Shown here piece after piece: positions 17,847 to 26,062 of a stretch of DNA of 64,000 nt (positions are counted from its first letter, which is position 1; every line of letters begins with the position of its first letter). The notes under the pieces are model-generated. The model did not search any database, was not told where the DNA came from, and saw only the letters and a list, made by a program, of their open reading frames with translations. Where the stretch lies: the NCBI RefSeq assembly GCF_026676115.1, contig NZ_JAPONB010000004.1, positions 272,856 to 336,855 of the forward strand. Reading direction: 5' to 3'. The translations under genes were made by a program, and so were the position numbers. This DNA comes from Salinimicrobium sp. TH3 (GTDB taxonomy: Bacteria > Bacteroidota > Bacteroidia > Flavobacteriales > Flavobacteriaceae).

Positions 17847-18867
17847 TATTTGATTGTTTTTTTTCTAGTTTGGTTAAGCGGTCTTCTATTTTGGGTAAAT
17901 TTCTGAAATGTACGTAAGCCTTGTTGTAGTCATTATAGCCAAAGGCAGGAGAACCCTGGATCATTTCGTTATCCTTGATATTACGACCTATCCCCGATTG
18001 CGCCTGAATTTTCACTCCATTCCCAATTTGAATATGCCCGGCTATACCCACCTGTCCCCCAATGAGACAATTTTTTCCAATTTTAGTTGAGCCGGCAATT
18101 CCGGTTTGGGCTGCAATTGCAGTATTCTCTCCCACTTCTACATTATGAGCGATCTGGATCTGGTTGTCCAGTTTCACCCCGTTCCTGATTATAGTAGATC
18201 CAAGTGTAGCCCGGTCAATAGTAGTACCGGCACCAATATCCACATTATCTTCAATAATAACATTGCCTATTTGCGGCACTTTTGAGTAAACCCCTTCCTG
18301 GTTGGGCGAAAAACCAAAACCGTCGGCCCCAATAATTACACCTCCATGAAGAATACAGTTATTACCTATAATAGTTTCAGAATAAATCTTTGCTCCGGGA
18401 AAAATAGTAACGTTATCCCCTATCTTGACATTATCTCCTATGTATGTATTAGGAAAAATCTTGACATTATCACCAATTTTCACCTGCTCTCCCAGGTATG
18501 AAAATGCGCCCAGGTAAAGATTATCACCGTAAGTAACCGAATCTGAAATAAAGCTAGGCTGCTCAATTCCCGATTTGTTCAATTTCACCTGATTATAATA
18601 TTCCAGCAGCTTTGAAAATGCCGTATAAGGATCCTTTACTTTAATAAGGGTAGTAGACAATTCATCTTCTGCCTTAAAATTATTGCTCACTATTGTAATA
18701 GTAGCTTTGGTAGAATAAATAAAGGAGGTATATTTAGGATTGGCCAAAAAGGTAATAGACCCGGCAGTTCCTTCTTCAATCTTTGCAAGCCGGTCGACCT
18801 CTGCCCCGGGATTTCCTTCTATCTCCCCGTCGAGGATACCTGCTATTTGGGTTGCTGTAAACTTCAT
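17839..18867 (-). CDS. lpxD: UDP-3-O-acylglucosamine N-acyltransferase LpxD
   Basis: 342 aa. It adds the N-linked acyl chain in lipid A synthesis. An N-terminal uridine-binding domain (about 1-100) precedes a long hexapeptide beta-helix (about 105-300) with the catalytic His in QIAHNVEVG and the second His in GIAGHIQIG, and a C-terminal helix. It is the first gene of the lpx operon. A TACTTTTG -7 element ends 5 nt before the ATG, so the transcript is probably leaderless or nearly so. Confidence 0.95.
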   Translation of the reverse strand: MKFTATQIAGILDGEIEGNPGAEVDRLAKIEEGTAGSITFLANPKYTSFIYSTKATITIVSNNFKAEDELSTTLIKVKDPYTAFSKLLEYYNQVKLNKSGIEQPSFISDSVTYGDNLYLGAFSYLGEQVKIGDNVKIFPNTYIGDNVKIGDNVTIFPGAKIYSETIIGNNCILHGGVIIGADGFGFSPNQEGVYSKVPQIGNVIIEDNVDIGAGTTIDRATLGSTIIRNGVKLDNQIQIAHNVEVGENTAIAAQTGIAGSTKIGKNCLIGGQVGIAGHIQIGNGVKIQAQSGIGRNIKDNEMIQGSPAFGYNDYNKAYVHFRNLPKIEDRLTKLEKKQSNNG

Positions 18868-18872
18868 TCTGG

Positions 18873-18880
18873 CAAAAGTA
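18873..18880 (-). promoter_or_regulatory. -7 promoter element of the lpx operon
   Basis: TACTTTTG on the minus strand, 5 nt from the lpxD start codon. The initiation point would fall at or next to the ATG. Confidence 0.55.
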
Positions 18881-18891
18881 AAAAAAATGAG

Positions 18892-20121
18892 TTAATCTTT
18901 AGGTTTCGGGTAGCAGATATAAAATTTCGTCACCGGCTTCGAAAGAGCTTTAAGGTTAAAGTGATCTGAAGCTTTAATAACGTCGGTAATTTTTCCACTT
19001 TTAAACAGGATATGGATCTTTTCATCCTCCCGTTTGTATGCCAGATTGCTTATATCTCCACTAAAAACGAAATACCCGGCCTCTTCCCTGCTAATATTAT
19101 AACGCGACATAGCTTTTTGAAGATGGCTTTCCAGTTTTTCTCCAGAGATAGGTTTTTTCTTTAGTTTGATCTTTAGCAGGTCCCGGTTGATGATCATTTG
19201 ACACAATTTACTTAGCACAAAATCTTCATCATGTGCCCATTCTTTCATTGCTGAAAGTATATCGTAATCGTCAAGCCTCGCAAATATGTGTAAGGTGTCT
19301 TCTGAAAAATTTTCGGCAGTTACCTGTTGCTGTAAAAAGTGATTGAGAGCAGTGCTTGTAAATAAAGTACGGCCTGAATTCACAAGTTCCTTCGCCCGCT
19401 GAAGCATCCTTATCAAAAGCTGTTCGGCCACAACACCGGTTTTATGCAGATAGACCTGCCAGTACATAAGCCGGCGGGCCAAAAGGAATTTTTCTACCGA
19501 ATAAATCCCTTTTTCCTCCACCATCAACTCATTGTTCACCACTGTAAGCATGCTAATAAGTCGCTCACTGTTAATATTCCCTTCGGCCACCCCAGTGTAA
19601 AAACTATCGCGCTTCAGGTAGTCCATTCGGTCCATGTCGAGCTGACTGGAGATAAGCTGACAAAGAAATTTCCGTGGATATTTTCCGCGGAAAATCTCAA
19701 TGGCCATAGTTAATCTTTGGTTAAACTGACGGTTCATTTCTTCCATAAAAAGGAATGAAATGGTCTCATGGCTCACCCCCTCAACAATGCTGTGTTCCAT
19801 CGCATGAGAGAATGGGCCGTGCCCTATATCGTGGAGCAGGATAGCAATTTGCAGTGCCTCCTCCTCTTCCGCCGAGATTTCTACCCCCTTAAGCCTCAAT
19901 ACCCTCACGGCTTTTTGCATTAAATGAAGACAGCCAAGAGCATGGTGAAAACGCGTATGATGTGCACCGGGATATACCAGGTAAGACAGTCCCATTTGGG
20001 AAATTCGCCGCAGTCTTTGAAAATACTTATGCTCCATAATATCAAAGAGCAGCTCATTGGGTATGGTAATAAATCCGTAAATTGGGTCGTTTAAAATCTT
20101 GAGTTTGTTTCCTGGAAGCAA
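18892..20121 (-). CDS. HD-domain phosphohydrolase (dNTPase-like)
   Basis: 409 aa if translation starts at the TTG at 20121 (giving LPGNKLKILNDPIYGFI). The reading frame extends further upstream, but that part overlaps porX and a -7 element (20149-20156), so it cannot be in the mRNA; family members begin just before the NDPIYGFI sequence. The HD domain has FHHALG and LLHDIGHGPFSHAME metal-binding motifs (first third). The family resembles dGTP triphosphohydrolases; the substrate is not known. It is divergent from porX with about 40 bp between the start codons. Confidence 0.85.
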   Translation of the reverse strand: MLPGNKLKILNDPIYGFITIPNELLFDIMEHKYFQRLRRISQMGLSYLVYPGAHHTRFHHALGCLHLMQKAVRVLRLKGVEISAEEEEALQIAILLHDIGHGPFSHAMEHSIVEGVSHETISFLFMEEMNRQFNQRLTMAIEIFRGKYPRKFLCQLISSQLDMDRMDYLKRDSFYTGVAEGNINSERLISMLTVVNNELMVEEKGIYSVEKFLLARRLMYWQVYLHKTGVVAEQLLIRMLQRAKELVNSGRTLFTSTALNHFLQQQVTAENFSEDTLHIFARLDDYDILSAMKEWAHDEDFVLSKLCQMIINRDLLKIKLKKKPISGEKLESHLQKAMSRYNISREEAGYFVFSGDISNLAYKREDEKIHILFKSGKITDVIKASDHFNLKALSKPVTKFYICYPKPKD

Positions 20122-20148
20122 GCCTGGTCTTTTAATTATTAATGTCAA

Positions 20149-20156
20149 CAAAGATA
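20149..20156 (-). promoter_or_regulatory. -7 promoter element of the HD phosphohydrolase gene
   Basis: TATCTTTG on the minus strand. Transcription would start near 20142, which makes the TTG at 20121 the first plausible start codon in frame and gives a UTR of about 20 nt. Confidence 0.5.
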
Positions 20157-20161
20157 CATAT

Positions 20162-21712
20162 ATGAACGATATCAAAATATTATGGGTAGATGACGAGATC
20201 GACCTTCTTAAACCCCACATTCTTTTTCTGGAAAGCAAGAATTATAAAGTATACACCTGCCAAAGCGGGACCGAAGCCTTGGAAGAAATTGAAAAGGAGA
20301 ATTTTGATATAATTTTCCTGGACGAAAATATGCCGGGACTTTCGGGCCTGGAAACGCTTTCAGAAATTAAAGAAAAACAGGCTAACGTACCCGTGGTTAT
20401 GATCACCAAGAGTGAGGAGGAATATATTATGGAAGAAGCCATAGGCTCCAAAATAGCCGATTACCTAATAAAACCTGTTAACCCCAACCAGATCCTTCTA
20501 AGCTTAAAAAAGAATCTCGATCATTCCCGTCTGATTTCAGAAAAAACTACTTCCAGCTATCAGCAGGAATTCAGAAAGATCGCAATGGACATGGCAATGA
20601 TCAACTCCTATGAAGGATGGGCAGAACTTTATCAAAAACTGATCTATTGGGAACTGGAACTTGAGAATATTGAAGACAGCGGAATGTTTGAAATTCTGGA
20701 ATCCCAAAAAACCGAAGCCAATCTTCAGTTTTGCAAATTTATAGATAAGAATTACCCTAAGTGGTTTGAAAAAAATGCAGATGCTCCCGTCATGTCCCAC
20801 ACCCTGTTCAAAGAAAAAATACTACCCGAGCTAAGCAAAGAACAACCTACGCTCCTGGTGGTGATAGATAATCTTAGGTATGACCAGTGGAGGGCGTTTG
20901 AACCTGTAGTAAACAATTACTATAAAAAGGAGAAGGAAATGCCATTTTACAGCATTTTGCCAACGGCAACACAATATGCCCGTAATGCGATTTTCTCCGG
21001 ACTCATGCCCAGTGAGATGGAAAAACTTTATCCAAACCTGTGGAAGAATGACACAGAGGAAGGTGGTAAAAATCTTCATGAAGCCGAATTTCTACAGGCA
21101 CAGCTCAAGCGGCTGGGAAATAATATCAAGCATGAATACCATAAAATTAGTAGTCTCAAAGCAGGTAAAAAGCTGGTAGATAATTTTAGGAGCCAGAAAG
21201 ATAATGACCTCACAGTAGTGGTTTACAACTTTGTAGATATGCTTTCCCATTCTAAAACCGAAATGGAAGTTATAAAAGAACTGGCTTCCACTAATAAGGC
21301 CTATCGGTCTCTTACCCAAAGTTGGTTTAAGAACTCCCCACTCCTGGAGATCATCCAGCAGGCCCAGAACCTCGGATTTAAATTAATACTTACCACAGAC
21401 CATGGAACTATTAATGTGAAAAATCCATCTAAAGTTATTGGAGATAAACAGACAAGTCTCAACTTGAGATATAAAACAGGAAAGAGCCTCACTTACGAGG
21501 AAAAAGATGTTTTGGCGGCACCCAATCCTAAAACAATTCATTTACCGACTATTAATATGAGTAGTTCTTTCATTTTTGCCAAAGGAGACCTCTTCTTTGC
21601 CTACCCTAATAATTACAATCATTATGTAAGTTATTACCGCAATACTTTTCAACATGGCGGTGTCTCGATGGAGGAAATGATCATACCCTTTAGTGTGTTA
21701 TCTCCTAGGTAA
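20162..21712 (+). CDS. porX: PorX-type response regulator with PglZ domain
   Basis: 516 aa, starting at MNDIKILWVDDE. The N-terminal receiver domain (about 1-120) has the DD pair, phospho-acceptor Asp54 (IIFLDENMPG) and the conserved Lys in MITKSE. A middle helical region is followed by a C-terminal PglZ/alkaline-phosphatase-like domain with metal-binding motifs VVIDNLRYDQW and TTDHGTINV. PorX, with the kinase PorY and sigma factor SigP, controls type IX secretion in Porphyromonas gingivalis; PorY is not in this window. A T9SS cargo gene lies at 50296-52137 and a SigP-like sigma factor at 26255-26839. Confidence 0.93.
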   Translation: MNDIKILWVDDEIDLLKPHILFLESKNYKVYTCQSGTEALEEIEKENFDIIFLDENMPGLSGLETLSEIKEKQANVPVVMITKSEEEYIMEEAIGSKIADYLIKPVNPNQILLSLKKNLDHSRLISEKTTSSYQQEFRKIAMDMAMINSYEGWAELYQKLIYWELELENIEDSGMFEILESQKTEANLQFCKFIDKNYPKWFEKNADAPVMSHTLFKEKILPELSKEQPTLLVVIDNLRYDQWRAFEPVVNNYYKKEKEMPFYSILPTATQYARNAIFSGLMPSEMEKLYPNLWKNDTEEGGKNLHEAEFLQAQLKRLGNNIKHEYHKISSLKAGKKLVDNFRSQKDNDLTVVVYNFVDMLSHSKTEMEVIKELASTNKAYRSLTQSWFKNSPLLEIIQQAQNLGFKLILTTDHGTINVKNPSKVIGDKQTSLNLRYKTGKSLTYEEKDVLAAPNPKTIHLPTINMSSSFIFAKGDLFFAYPNNYNHYVSYYRNTFQHGGVSMEEMIIPFSVLSPR

Positions 21713-21757
21713 CAAGAATTTAACTATCTTTATCACCCCAAATCTTAATGTTTTTGA

Positions 21758-22162
21758 ATGGAAGTAAAATACCTCCTATCTGAAATTGAAACTGTTGCCC
21801 GTGAGCTTCTGGAAAATTCCAAAAGCAAAACCCTTTTATTTTATGGTGAAATGGGAGCGGGAAAAACGACATTAATAAAAGCACTCCTGAAGGCCTTAGG
21901 TGCCGTGGATACTGGTGCCAGCCCAACTTTCTCCCTCGTTAATGTTTATGAAACCGAAAACGGTACCGTAAATCATTTTGATTTTTACCGAATAAAAGAT
22001 GAATCTGAAGCCTGGGACATGGGATTTGAAGAATATTTGGATTCCGGGAACTGGAATTTTATAGAATGGCCTCAAAAAATTGAAAATTTTATTGAGGAGG
22101 AGCATCAAAAAGTGGAAATTTTAGTAGTGGAAAAAGATGTTAGGAAGTTAAAGTTTTGTTAA
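21758..22162 (+). CDS. tsaE: tRNA threonylcarbamoyladenosine biosynthesis ATPase TsaE
   Basis: 134 aa P-loop ATPase needed, with TsaB and TsaD, for t6A37 modification of tRNA. The Walker A motif GEMGAGKTT is at about 30-38; TFSLVNVY and FIEWPQKI are family signatures. It lies 45 bp after porX in the same direction. Confidence 0.92.
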   Translation: MEVKYLLSEIETVARELLENSKSKTLLFYGEMGAGKTTLIKALLKALGAVDTGASPTFSLVNVYETENGTVNHFDFYRIKDESEAWDMGFEEYLDSGNWNFIEWPQKIENFIEEEHQKVEILVVEKDVRKLKFC

Positions 22163-22440
22163 TTTTAAAGAATTTATTCTAAAGGCTGTTAGAAAATCCC
22201 TGTACGAATTTTCCTTCGTTTTCGGGTTTTTCTTGCCGTATTTGTATTATACGGAAGTCATTGAACGAAAGAAGAATTATTTTAACTGTATTTTTTTTAA
22301 TACAATATTTTAAGAGTTTGAAGATTTTTCCTTCAAAAAAGCGGCAAAAGTACGAATAATGCTCTAACTATTAGCGGTTTAGTTTTACCTAGGTTTGTAT
22401 CAACAAATCGAAACATACACAACCTTTAAAAAACTATATC
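22163..22440. other. Intergenic region with nested imperfect hairpins
   Basis: 278 bp without a convincing gene. It contains CCGTAT (22236-22241) pairing with ATACGG (22249-22254), flanked by TTCGTT (22215-22220) and AACGAA (22264-22269), so a bulged hairpin spanning 22215-22269 is possible. A second hairpin is TTTGAAG/CTTCAAA at 22317-22337. The left end carries AAGGCTGTTAGAAAA, similar to the arm of the element at 11729-11850. It could be a terminator, a repeat or structured RNA. Confidence 0.4.
22390..22397 (+). promoter_or_regulatory. -7 promoter element before the small secreted ORF
   Basis: TAGGTTTG fits TAnnTTTG, 43 nt upstream of the ATG at 22441. No -33 motif was seen at the usual spacing. 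Confidence 0.45.
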
Positions 22441-22584
22441 ATGAAAATTAAAGCCCTTTTACTAGCCGTTTCTATCTTTGGAGCAACTTTCTTTGTAACT
22501 TCCAACACAGATAACGACAATAAAAATGAAGTTAAAAAAACCGCTGTTGATACGAGGCTCATCCGCGTTCCTACTAACGGGTAG
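22441..22584 (+). CDS. Small putative secreted peptide overlapping the next gene
   Basis: 47 codons: a typical signal peptide (MKIKALLLAVSIFGATFFVT) followed by a charged stretch (TDNDNKNEVKKTAVD) and the end RVPTNG. The ATG is preceded by AAAAAACTATATC and a TAGGTTTG -7 element. The last 59 nt overlap, in another frame, the start of the membrane protein at 22526. The signal peptide is too regular to be chance, but no family was recognised. Alternatively this is the true 5' end of a gene disrupted by later overlap. Confidence 0.55.
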   Translation: MKIKALLLAVSIFGATFFVTSNTDNDNKNEVKKTAVDTRLIRVPTNG

Positions 22585-23113
22585 TATAATTGCCATTTGC
22601 ATAGCATTTTCACCATATTTATTCTATTCATATGAAATTTTCCCAAGCGGCCCTGTTTGGGAAAATTCTTTTTTTACCTATGAGAGTAAATATTATTTGG
22701 ATGTTTTAACTGCTGCTTGGACCTTTATAGGAAAAATTACCCCGCTTTTTTTACTTCTCATATGGTTCTTCACCTGCAAACATTGGTGGTATCATGTCAT
22801 CTTAGTTCCCATAGTCATGTATGCTTACCAATTAGTTTCTGCTATTTATGAAGATTTTTATGGCGAGGGCGTTATTGATGTAAATCAATTAATTTTCCTT
22901 GCTCCTTTTTTCATAATAATACTCTCTATAGTTTATTTGATAAGAATAAAAATTTTCGACCGGGTTTATGGTATAGACCTAACTGAGATCGAACGCGAAA
23001 ACATTTCGCCTTTTTCTCCTTTTTCAGATAAAGAGTATCAAGAAATAAAAGATTTCAGGGAAGGTTCAGATTCGGCCAATGAAGTCCAGGAAGATTATTA
23101 CGTCAAACTCTAA
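22526..23113 (+). CDS. Hypothetical four-helix membrane protein
   Basis: 195 aa. Predicted membrane helices are near residues 12-33, 58-82, 88-110 and 124-145, followed by a polar, acidic C-terminal tail (about 150-195) that should face the cytoplasm. I recognise no domain. The next in-frame Met lies beyond the first helices, so the start at 22526 is needed if the first helix is to be made. That gives a 59-nt overlap with the small ORF before it and suggests translational coupling. Confidence 0.6.
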   Translation: MKLKKPLLIRGSSAFLLTGSIIAICIAFSPYLFYSYEIFPSGPVWENSFFTYESKYYLDVLTAAWTFIGKITPLFLLLIWFFTCKHWWYHVILVPIVMYAYQLVSAIYEDFYGEGVIDVNQLIFLAPFFIIILSIVYLIRIKIFDRVYGIDLTEIERENISPFSPFSDKEYQEIKDFREGSDSANEVQEDYYVKL

Positions 23114-23143
23114 TTCTCCCACTCTCTAAAAATGTCGTAGTTT

Positions 23144-23151
23144 TATCTTTG
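23144..23151 (+). promoter_or_regulatory. -7 promoter element of ald
   Basis: TATCTTTG, 13 nt upstream of the ald ATG at 23165. Confidence 0.5.
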
Positions 23152-23164
23152 TGATCAGTTAATT

Positions 23165-24364
23165 ATGACAGAACATGTATCTCCTTTTACCCGGGAACAA
23201 TTGATTCCGCAGGAAGAAACCCTTGAAGTCTACAAACACAAAGGCCAGTTGTTTATTGGCATCCCCAAAGAAAACGCCTACCAGGAAAAGAGGGTTTGCC
23301 TTAGTCCCGATGCTGTTGCTGCAATGACAGCTCACGGTCACCGGGTGCTAATAGAATCGGGTGCAGGAGAAGGAGCGAAATTCAGTGATAAGGATTATTC
23401 AGAGGCAGGAGCCGAAATCACCAAAGACACTAAAAAGGTCTTTACCTGTCCCATGATCCTTAAAGTAGAGCCGCCTACACTGGAGGAGCTGGATCTTGTA
23501 AACCCGCAGACCACCATTATATCTGCACTGCAGTTAAAAACCCAGAAGAAAAGTTATTTTCAAAAACTTGCTTACAAAAGGATCACCGCCCTTGCTTTTG
23601 AATTTATTAAAGATGACGATGGCACTTATCCCGCGGTAAGGGCACTTAGTGAAATTGCCGGGACAGCCTCTATTCTTATTGCTTCCGAAATTATGAGCAA
23701 CAATCCTGCTGGGAATGGTCTCATGTTTGGTAATATAAGCGGAGTACCCCCCATTGAAGTTACAATTTTGGGTGCTGGGACAGTTGGGGAATTCGCTGCC
23801 CGTTCAGCTTTGGGACTTGGTGCAAATATTAAGATATTCGACAACTCCCTCACAAGGTTAAGGGCTGTCCAGGCTAATTTGGGCAGGCCGTTGCACACCT
23901 CCACCATCCAGCCAAAAAATCTTATCAAAGCTTTAAAAAGAAGTGATGTGGTCATTGGTGCAGTGCGGGGAATAAACCGTTCACCAATCTTAGTGACCGA
24001 AACCATGATAGAGCACATGAAAAAAGGTGCCGTGGTGATTGATGTAAGCATTGATATGGGAGGTTGCTTTGAAACCAGTGAGGTCACCACTCACGATAAA
24101 CCCACCTTTGTAAAAAGCGGGGTGGTACATTATTGCGTTCCTAATATTCCTTCCCGCTATGCCCGCACAGCTTCCCTTTCCATCAGTAACATTTTCACAC
24201 CTTATCTTTTGCATATTGCCGAACAGGGCGGACTTGAAAATACTTTAAGATTTGACAGAGGTCTCCGAAATGGTTTGTACTTTTACCACGGAATTTTAAC
24301 CAACAAATCTATTGCAGACTGGTTTGATCTCTCTTACAGGGATATCAACCTCCTTATTTTTTAA
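23165..24364 (+). CDS. ald: Alanine dehydrogenase
   Basis: 399 aa of the AlaDH/PNT family. It interconverts alanine and pyruvate with NAD+ and ammonia. The N-terminal catalytic part begins with GIPKENAYQEKRVCLSPDAV. The Rossmann motif VTILGAGTVGEFAAR is in the middle, and VIDVSIDMGGCFETSE follows. About 28 extra residues precede the conserved start compared with Bacillus AlaDH, a feature of Flavobacteriaceae copies. A DUF4258-type gene follows after 6 bp. Confidence 0.85.
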   Translation: MTEHVSPFTREQLIPQEETLEVYKHKGQLFIGIPKENAYQEKRVCLSPDAVAAMTAHGHRVLIESGAGEGAKFSDKDYSEAGAEITKDTKKVFTCPMILKVEPPTLEELDLVNPQTTIISALQLKTQKKSYFQKLAYKRITALAFEFIKDDDGTYPAVRALSEIAGTASILIASEIMSNNPAGNGLMFGNISGVPPIEVTILGAGTVGEFAARSALGLGANIKIFDNSLTRLRAVQANLGRPLHTSTIQPKNLIKALKRSDVVIGAVRGINRSPILVTETMIEHMKKGAVVIDVSIDMGGCFETSEVTTHDKPTFVKSGVVHYCVPNIPSRYARTASLSISNIFTPYLLHIAEQGGLENTLRFDRGLRNGLYFYHGILTNKSIADWFDLSYRDINLLIF

Positions 24365-24370
24365 TTCTCA

Positions 24371-24742
24371 ATGAAATTTATTCACAGACTCGGTTATTAC
24401 CTTGGAGGTTTTGCCATTGGTTTAGTCATACTGGCATTTTTTTTAAGTGGAAAAAAAACTTCCTGCGCCTATGGACCGGATGCCCGGGTACTCAAAAATA
24501 TCAGGTTAAAAGAAAGGGCTTATTCTGAAGAAGCAAAAGCTGAAATGGAGAGGCTGCAAATAGATACAGCCTCCATTACCGGGGTTCTTAAAAAGGGAGA
24601 TATCGACTTCGGCCGAAGCAATACAGATCTGGATTCCTGCAAAACCTATATGGTTACAGGAAACTCTGTTTCAGGAGAACTGGAAATGCTCTTCGAAAAT
24701 TGTGATTCAACTGCTACCCTTCAGAAGATCTGGAAAAAATAA
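24371..24742 (+). CDS. DUF4258-like membrane-anchored protein
   Basis: 123 aa. One N-terminal membrane helix (about 7-27), then a short soluble domain with two spaced Cys (CKTYMVTG, ENCDS) and the pattern GVLKKGDIDFGRSNTDLDSC. It resembles DUF4258 proteins found behind alanine dehydrogenase in Flavobacteriaceae. No activity is known. It is co-directional with ald, 6 bp apart. Confidence 0.65.
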   Translation: MKFIHRLGYYLGGFAIGLVILAFFLSGKKTSCAYGPDARVLKNIRLKERAYSEEAKAEMERLQIDTASITGVLKKGDIDFGRSNTDLDSCKTYMVTGNSVSGELEMLFENCDSTATLQKIWKK

Positions 24743-24902
24743 AAGACCGCTCCGCTGCAAGAGCCAAGAGGCAAGAGGCAAGAACCAGGATAGTGATTAG
24801 ATTCCATTTGTTTTTCCAGATCTTTATTAAAGATCCTTTGCCGTTGATTCATTGAAAAATATCCCCTTAAAATTCAAACCTTAAACCTGGAACCTTAAAC
24901 CT
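24743..24902. repeat. Spacer with short tandem words
   Basis: 160 bp without a gene. It contains AAGAGGCAAGAGGCAAGAAC (period 7-8) and CCTTAAACCTGGAACCTTAAACC. The AACCTGGAACCTGG word recurs at 52799-52824. Confidence 0.45.
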
Positions 24903-25352
24903 TCACAGGATCTGTCCTGCATGTTCTTTGGTTTTTACTTTCGAAATTACATCAGAGATTACTCCGTTCTCATCAATTACGAAGGTGGTACGGTGAATGC
25001 CATCATATTCTTTTCCCATAAACTTTTTGGGTCCCCAAACTTTAAAGGCATTTATAACTTCCTTGGCTTCATCAGCCAATAAAGGAAAAGGAAGGTTATT
25101 TTTTTCTTTAAAATTTTGCTGTCGTTTGGGAGAATCGGCGCTCACACCCAAAATTTCATAGCCTTTATTCTGAAAAGTTTCATAATTATCCCTTAGGTTA
25201 CAGGCTTCGGCAGTACAACCTGGAGTACTGGCTTTAGGATAAAAGAACACTACAAGTTTTTTGCCTTTATAATCTTCCAGTTTGTGTTCATTTCCATCCT
25301 GATCTTTAGCAGAGAATTTTGGCGCCTTATCGCCGGGTTGAAGTGTTGTCAT
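24903..25352 (-). CDS. bcp: Thioredoxin-dependent peroxiredoxin (BCP/PrxQ type)
   Basis: 149 aa. It reduces peroxides using thioredoxin. The peroxidatic Cys is in TPGCTAEACNLRDN; the second Cys five residues later is the resolving Cys of the BCP subtype. Resistance to peroxide in the cytoplasm is the expected role. It has a TAACTTTG -7 element and is divergent from nth, with overlapping promoter regions. Confidence 0.93.
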   Translation of the reverse strand: MTTLQPGDKAPKFSAKDQDGNEHKLEDYKGKKLVVFFYPKASTPGCTAEACNLRDNYETFQNKGYEILGVSADSPKRQQNFKEKNNLPFPLLADEAKEVINAFKVWGPKKFMGKEYDGIHRTTFVIDENGVISDVISKVKTKEHAGQIL

Positions 25353-25358
25353 AATTAG

Positions 25359-25366
25359 TACTTTTG
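25359..25366 (+). promoter_or_regulatory. Promoter of nth (-33 TTG / -7 TACTTTTG)
   Basis: TACTTTTG with TTG at 25338-25340, spacing 18 bp, and the nth ATG 18 nt downstream. It overlaps the start region of the divergent bcp transcript. Confidence 0.55.
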
Positions 25367-25369
25367 TTT

Positions 25370-25377
25370 CAAAGTTA
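25370..25377 (-). promoter_or_regulatory. -7 promoter element of bcp
   Basis: TAACTTTG on the minus strand, 17 nt upstream of the bcp ATG. It is only 3 bp from the nth -7 element on the other strand. Confidence 0.5.
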
Positions 25378-25384
25378 CATATTA

Positions 25385-26047
25385 ATGACCAAGAAGGAAA
25401 AAGTTCAATTCGTCATAGACACCTTAGCCGAAATTTACCCCAATGTTCCAATCCCTTTAGACCATAAAGATCCTTACACGCTCTTGATCGCTGTTTTACT
25501 TTCGGCACAAAGCACAGATGTTCGTGTGAACCAGATCACGCCCCTCCTATTCGCCAAAGCAGATAATCCTTTTGCTATGGCCAAACTTTCTGAAGATGAG
25601 ATTAGAGAGATCATTAAACCTGTGGGATTGTCCCCTATGAAAGCTAAAGGGATCTACGGGCTTTCCCGAATCCTTATTGATAAGTATGACGGGGAAGTTC
25701 CGGCAGATATCGATGCCCTGGAAGAGCTTCCTGCTGTAGGGCATAAAACCGCCAGCGTTGTAATGTCCCAGGCTTTTAATATCCCTTCCTTCCCGGTAGA
25801 CACTCATATCCACCGACTCATGTACAGGTGGAATCTTTCAAATGGCAAAAATGTAGTGCAAACAGAGAAGGATGCAAAAAGGCTTTTTCCAAGGGAGTTA
25901 TGGAATGAACTTCACCTGCAAATAATCTGGTACGGGCGGGAATACTCTCCGGCCAGGGGCTGGGACCTTGAAAAAGATATTATTACAAAAACCATCGGGC
26001 GCAAAAAAGTTCTGGAAGAATATCATAAAAAAAAGACCCGCGGTTAG
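25385..26047 (+). CDS. nth: Endonuclease III-like DNA glycosylase/AP lyase
   Basis: 220 aa, starting at MTKKEKVQ; the Met seven codons upstream lies in the promoter. The HhH-GPD fold is clear: the catalytic Lys is in the LPAVGHKTA hairpin and the Asp in FPVDTHIHR. The protein removes oxidised pyrimidines in base excision repair. It contains no cysteine at all, so the C-terminal [4Fe-4S] cluster loop of E. coli Nth is absent and replaced by SPARGWDLEKDIITKTIGRK. Flavobacterial relatives appear to share this. A terminator overlaps the stop. Confidence 0.9.
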   Translation: MTKKEKVQFVIDTLAEIYPNVPIPLDHKDPYTLLIAVLLSAQSTDVRVNQITPLLFAKADNPFAMAKLSEDEIREIIKPVGLSPMKAKGIYGLSRILIDKYDGEVPADIDALEELPAVGHKTASVVMSQAFNIPSFPVDTHIHRLMYRWNLSNGKNVVQTEKDAKRLFPRELWNELHLQIIWYGREYSPARGWDLEKDIITKTIGRKKVLEEYHKKKTRG

Positions 26048-26060
26048 CAGGTCTTTTTTA
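26031..26060 (+). terminator. Intrinsic terminator overlapping the nth stop
   Basis: AAAAGACC (26031-26038) pairs with GGTCTTTT (26050-26057) with an inner GC/GC step, then a T-run. On the minus strand it could also end the ECF sigma factor transcript. Confidence 0.65.
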
Positions 26061-26062
26061 GG

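Noticed and set aside
20121..20238. Upstream 39-residue extension of the HD phosphohydrolase
   Set aside because: It overlaps porX coding sequence and lies before the likely transcription start.
23626..24090. 154-codon minus-strand ORF in ald
   Set aside because: Antisense shadow of the Rossmann region of ald; no homologous motif.
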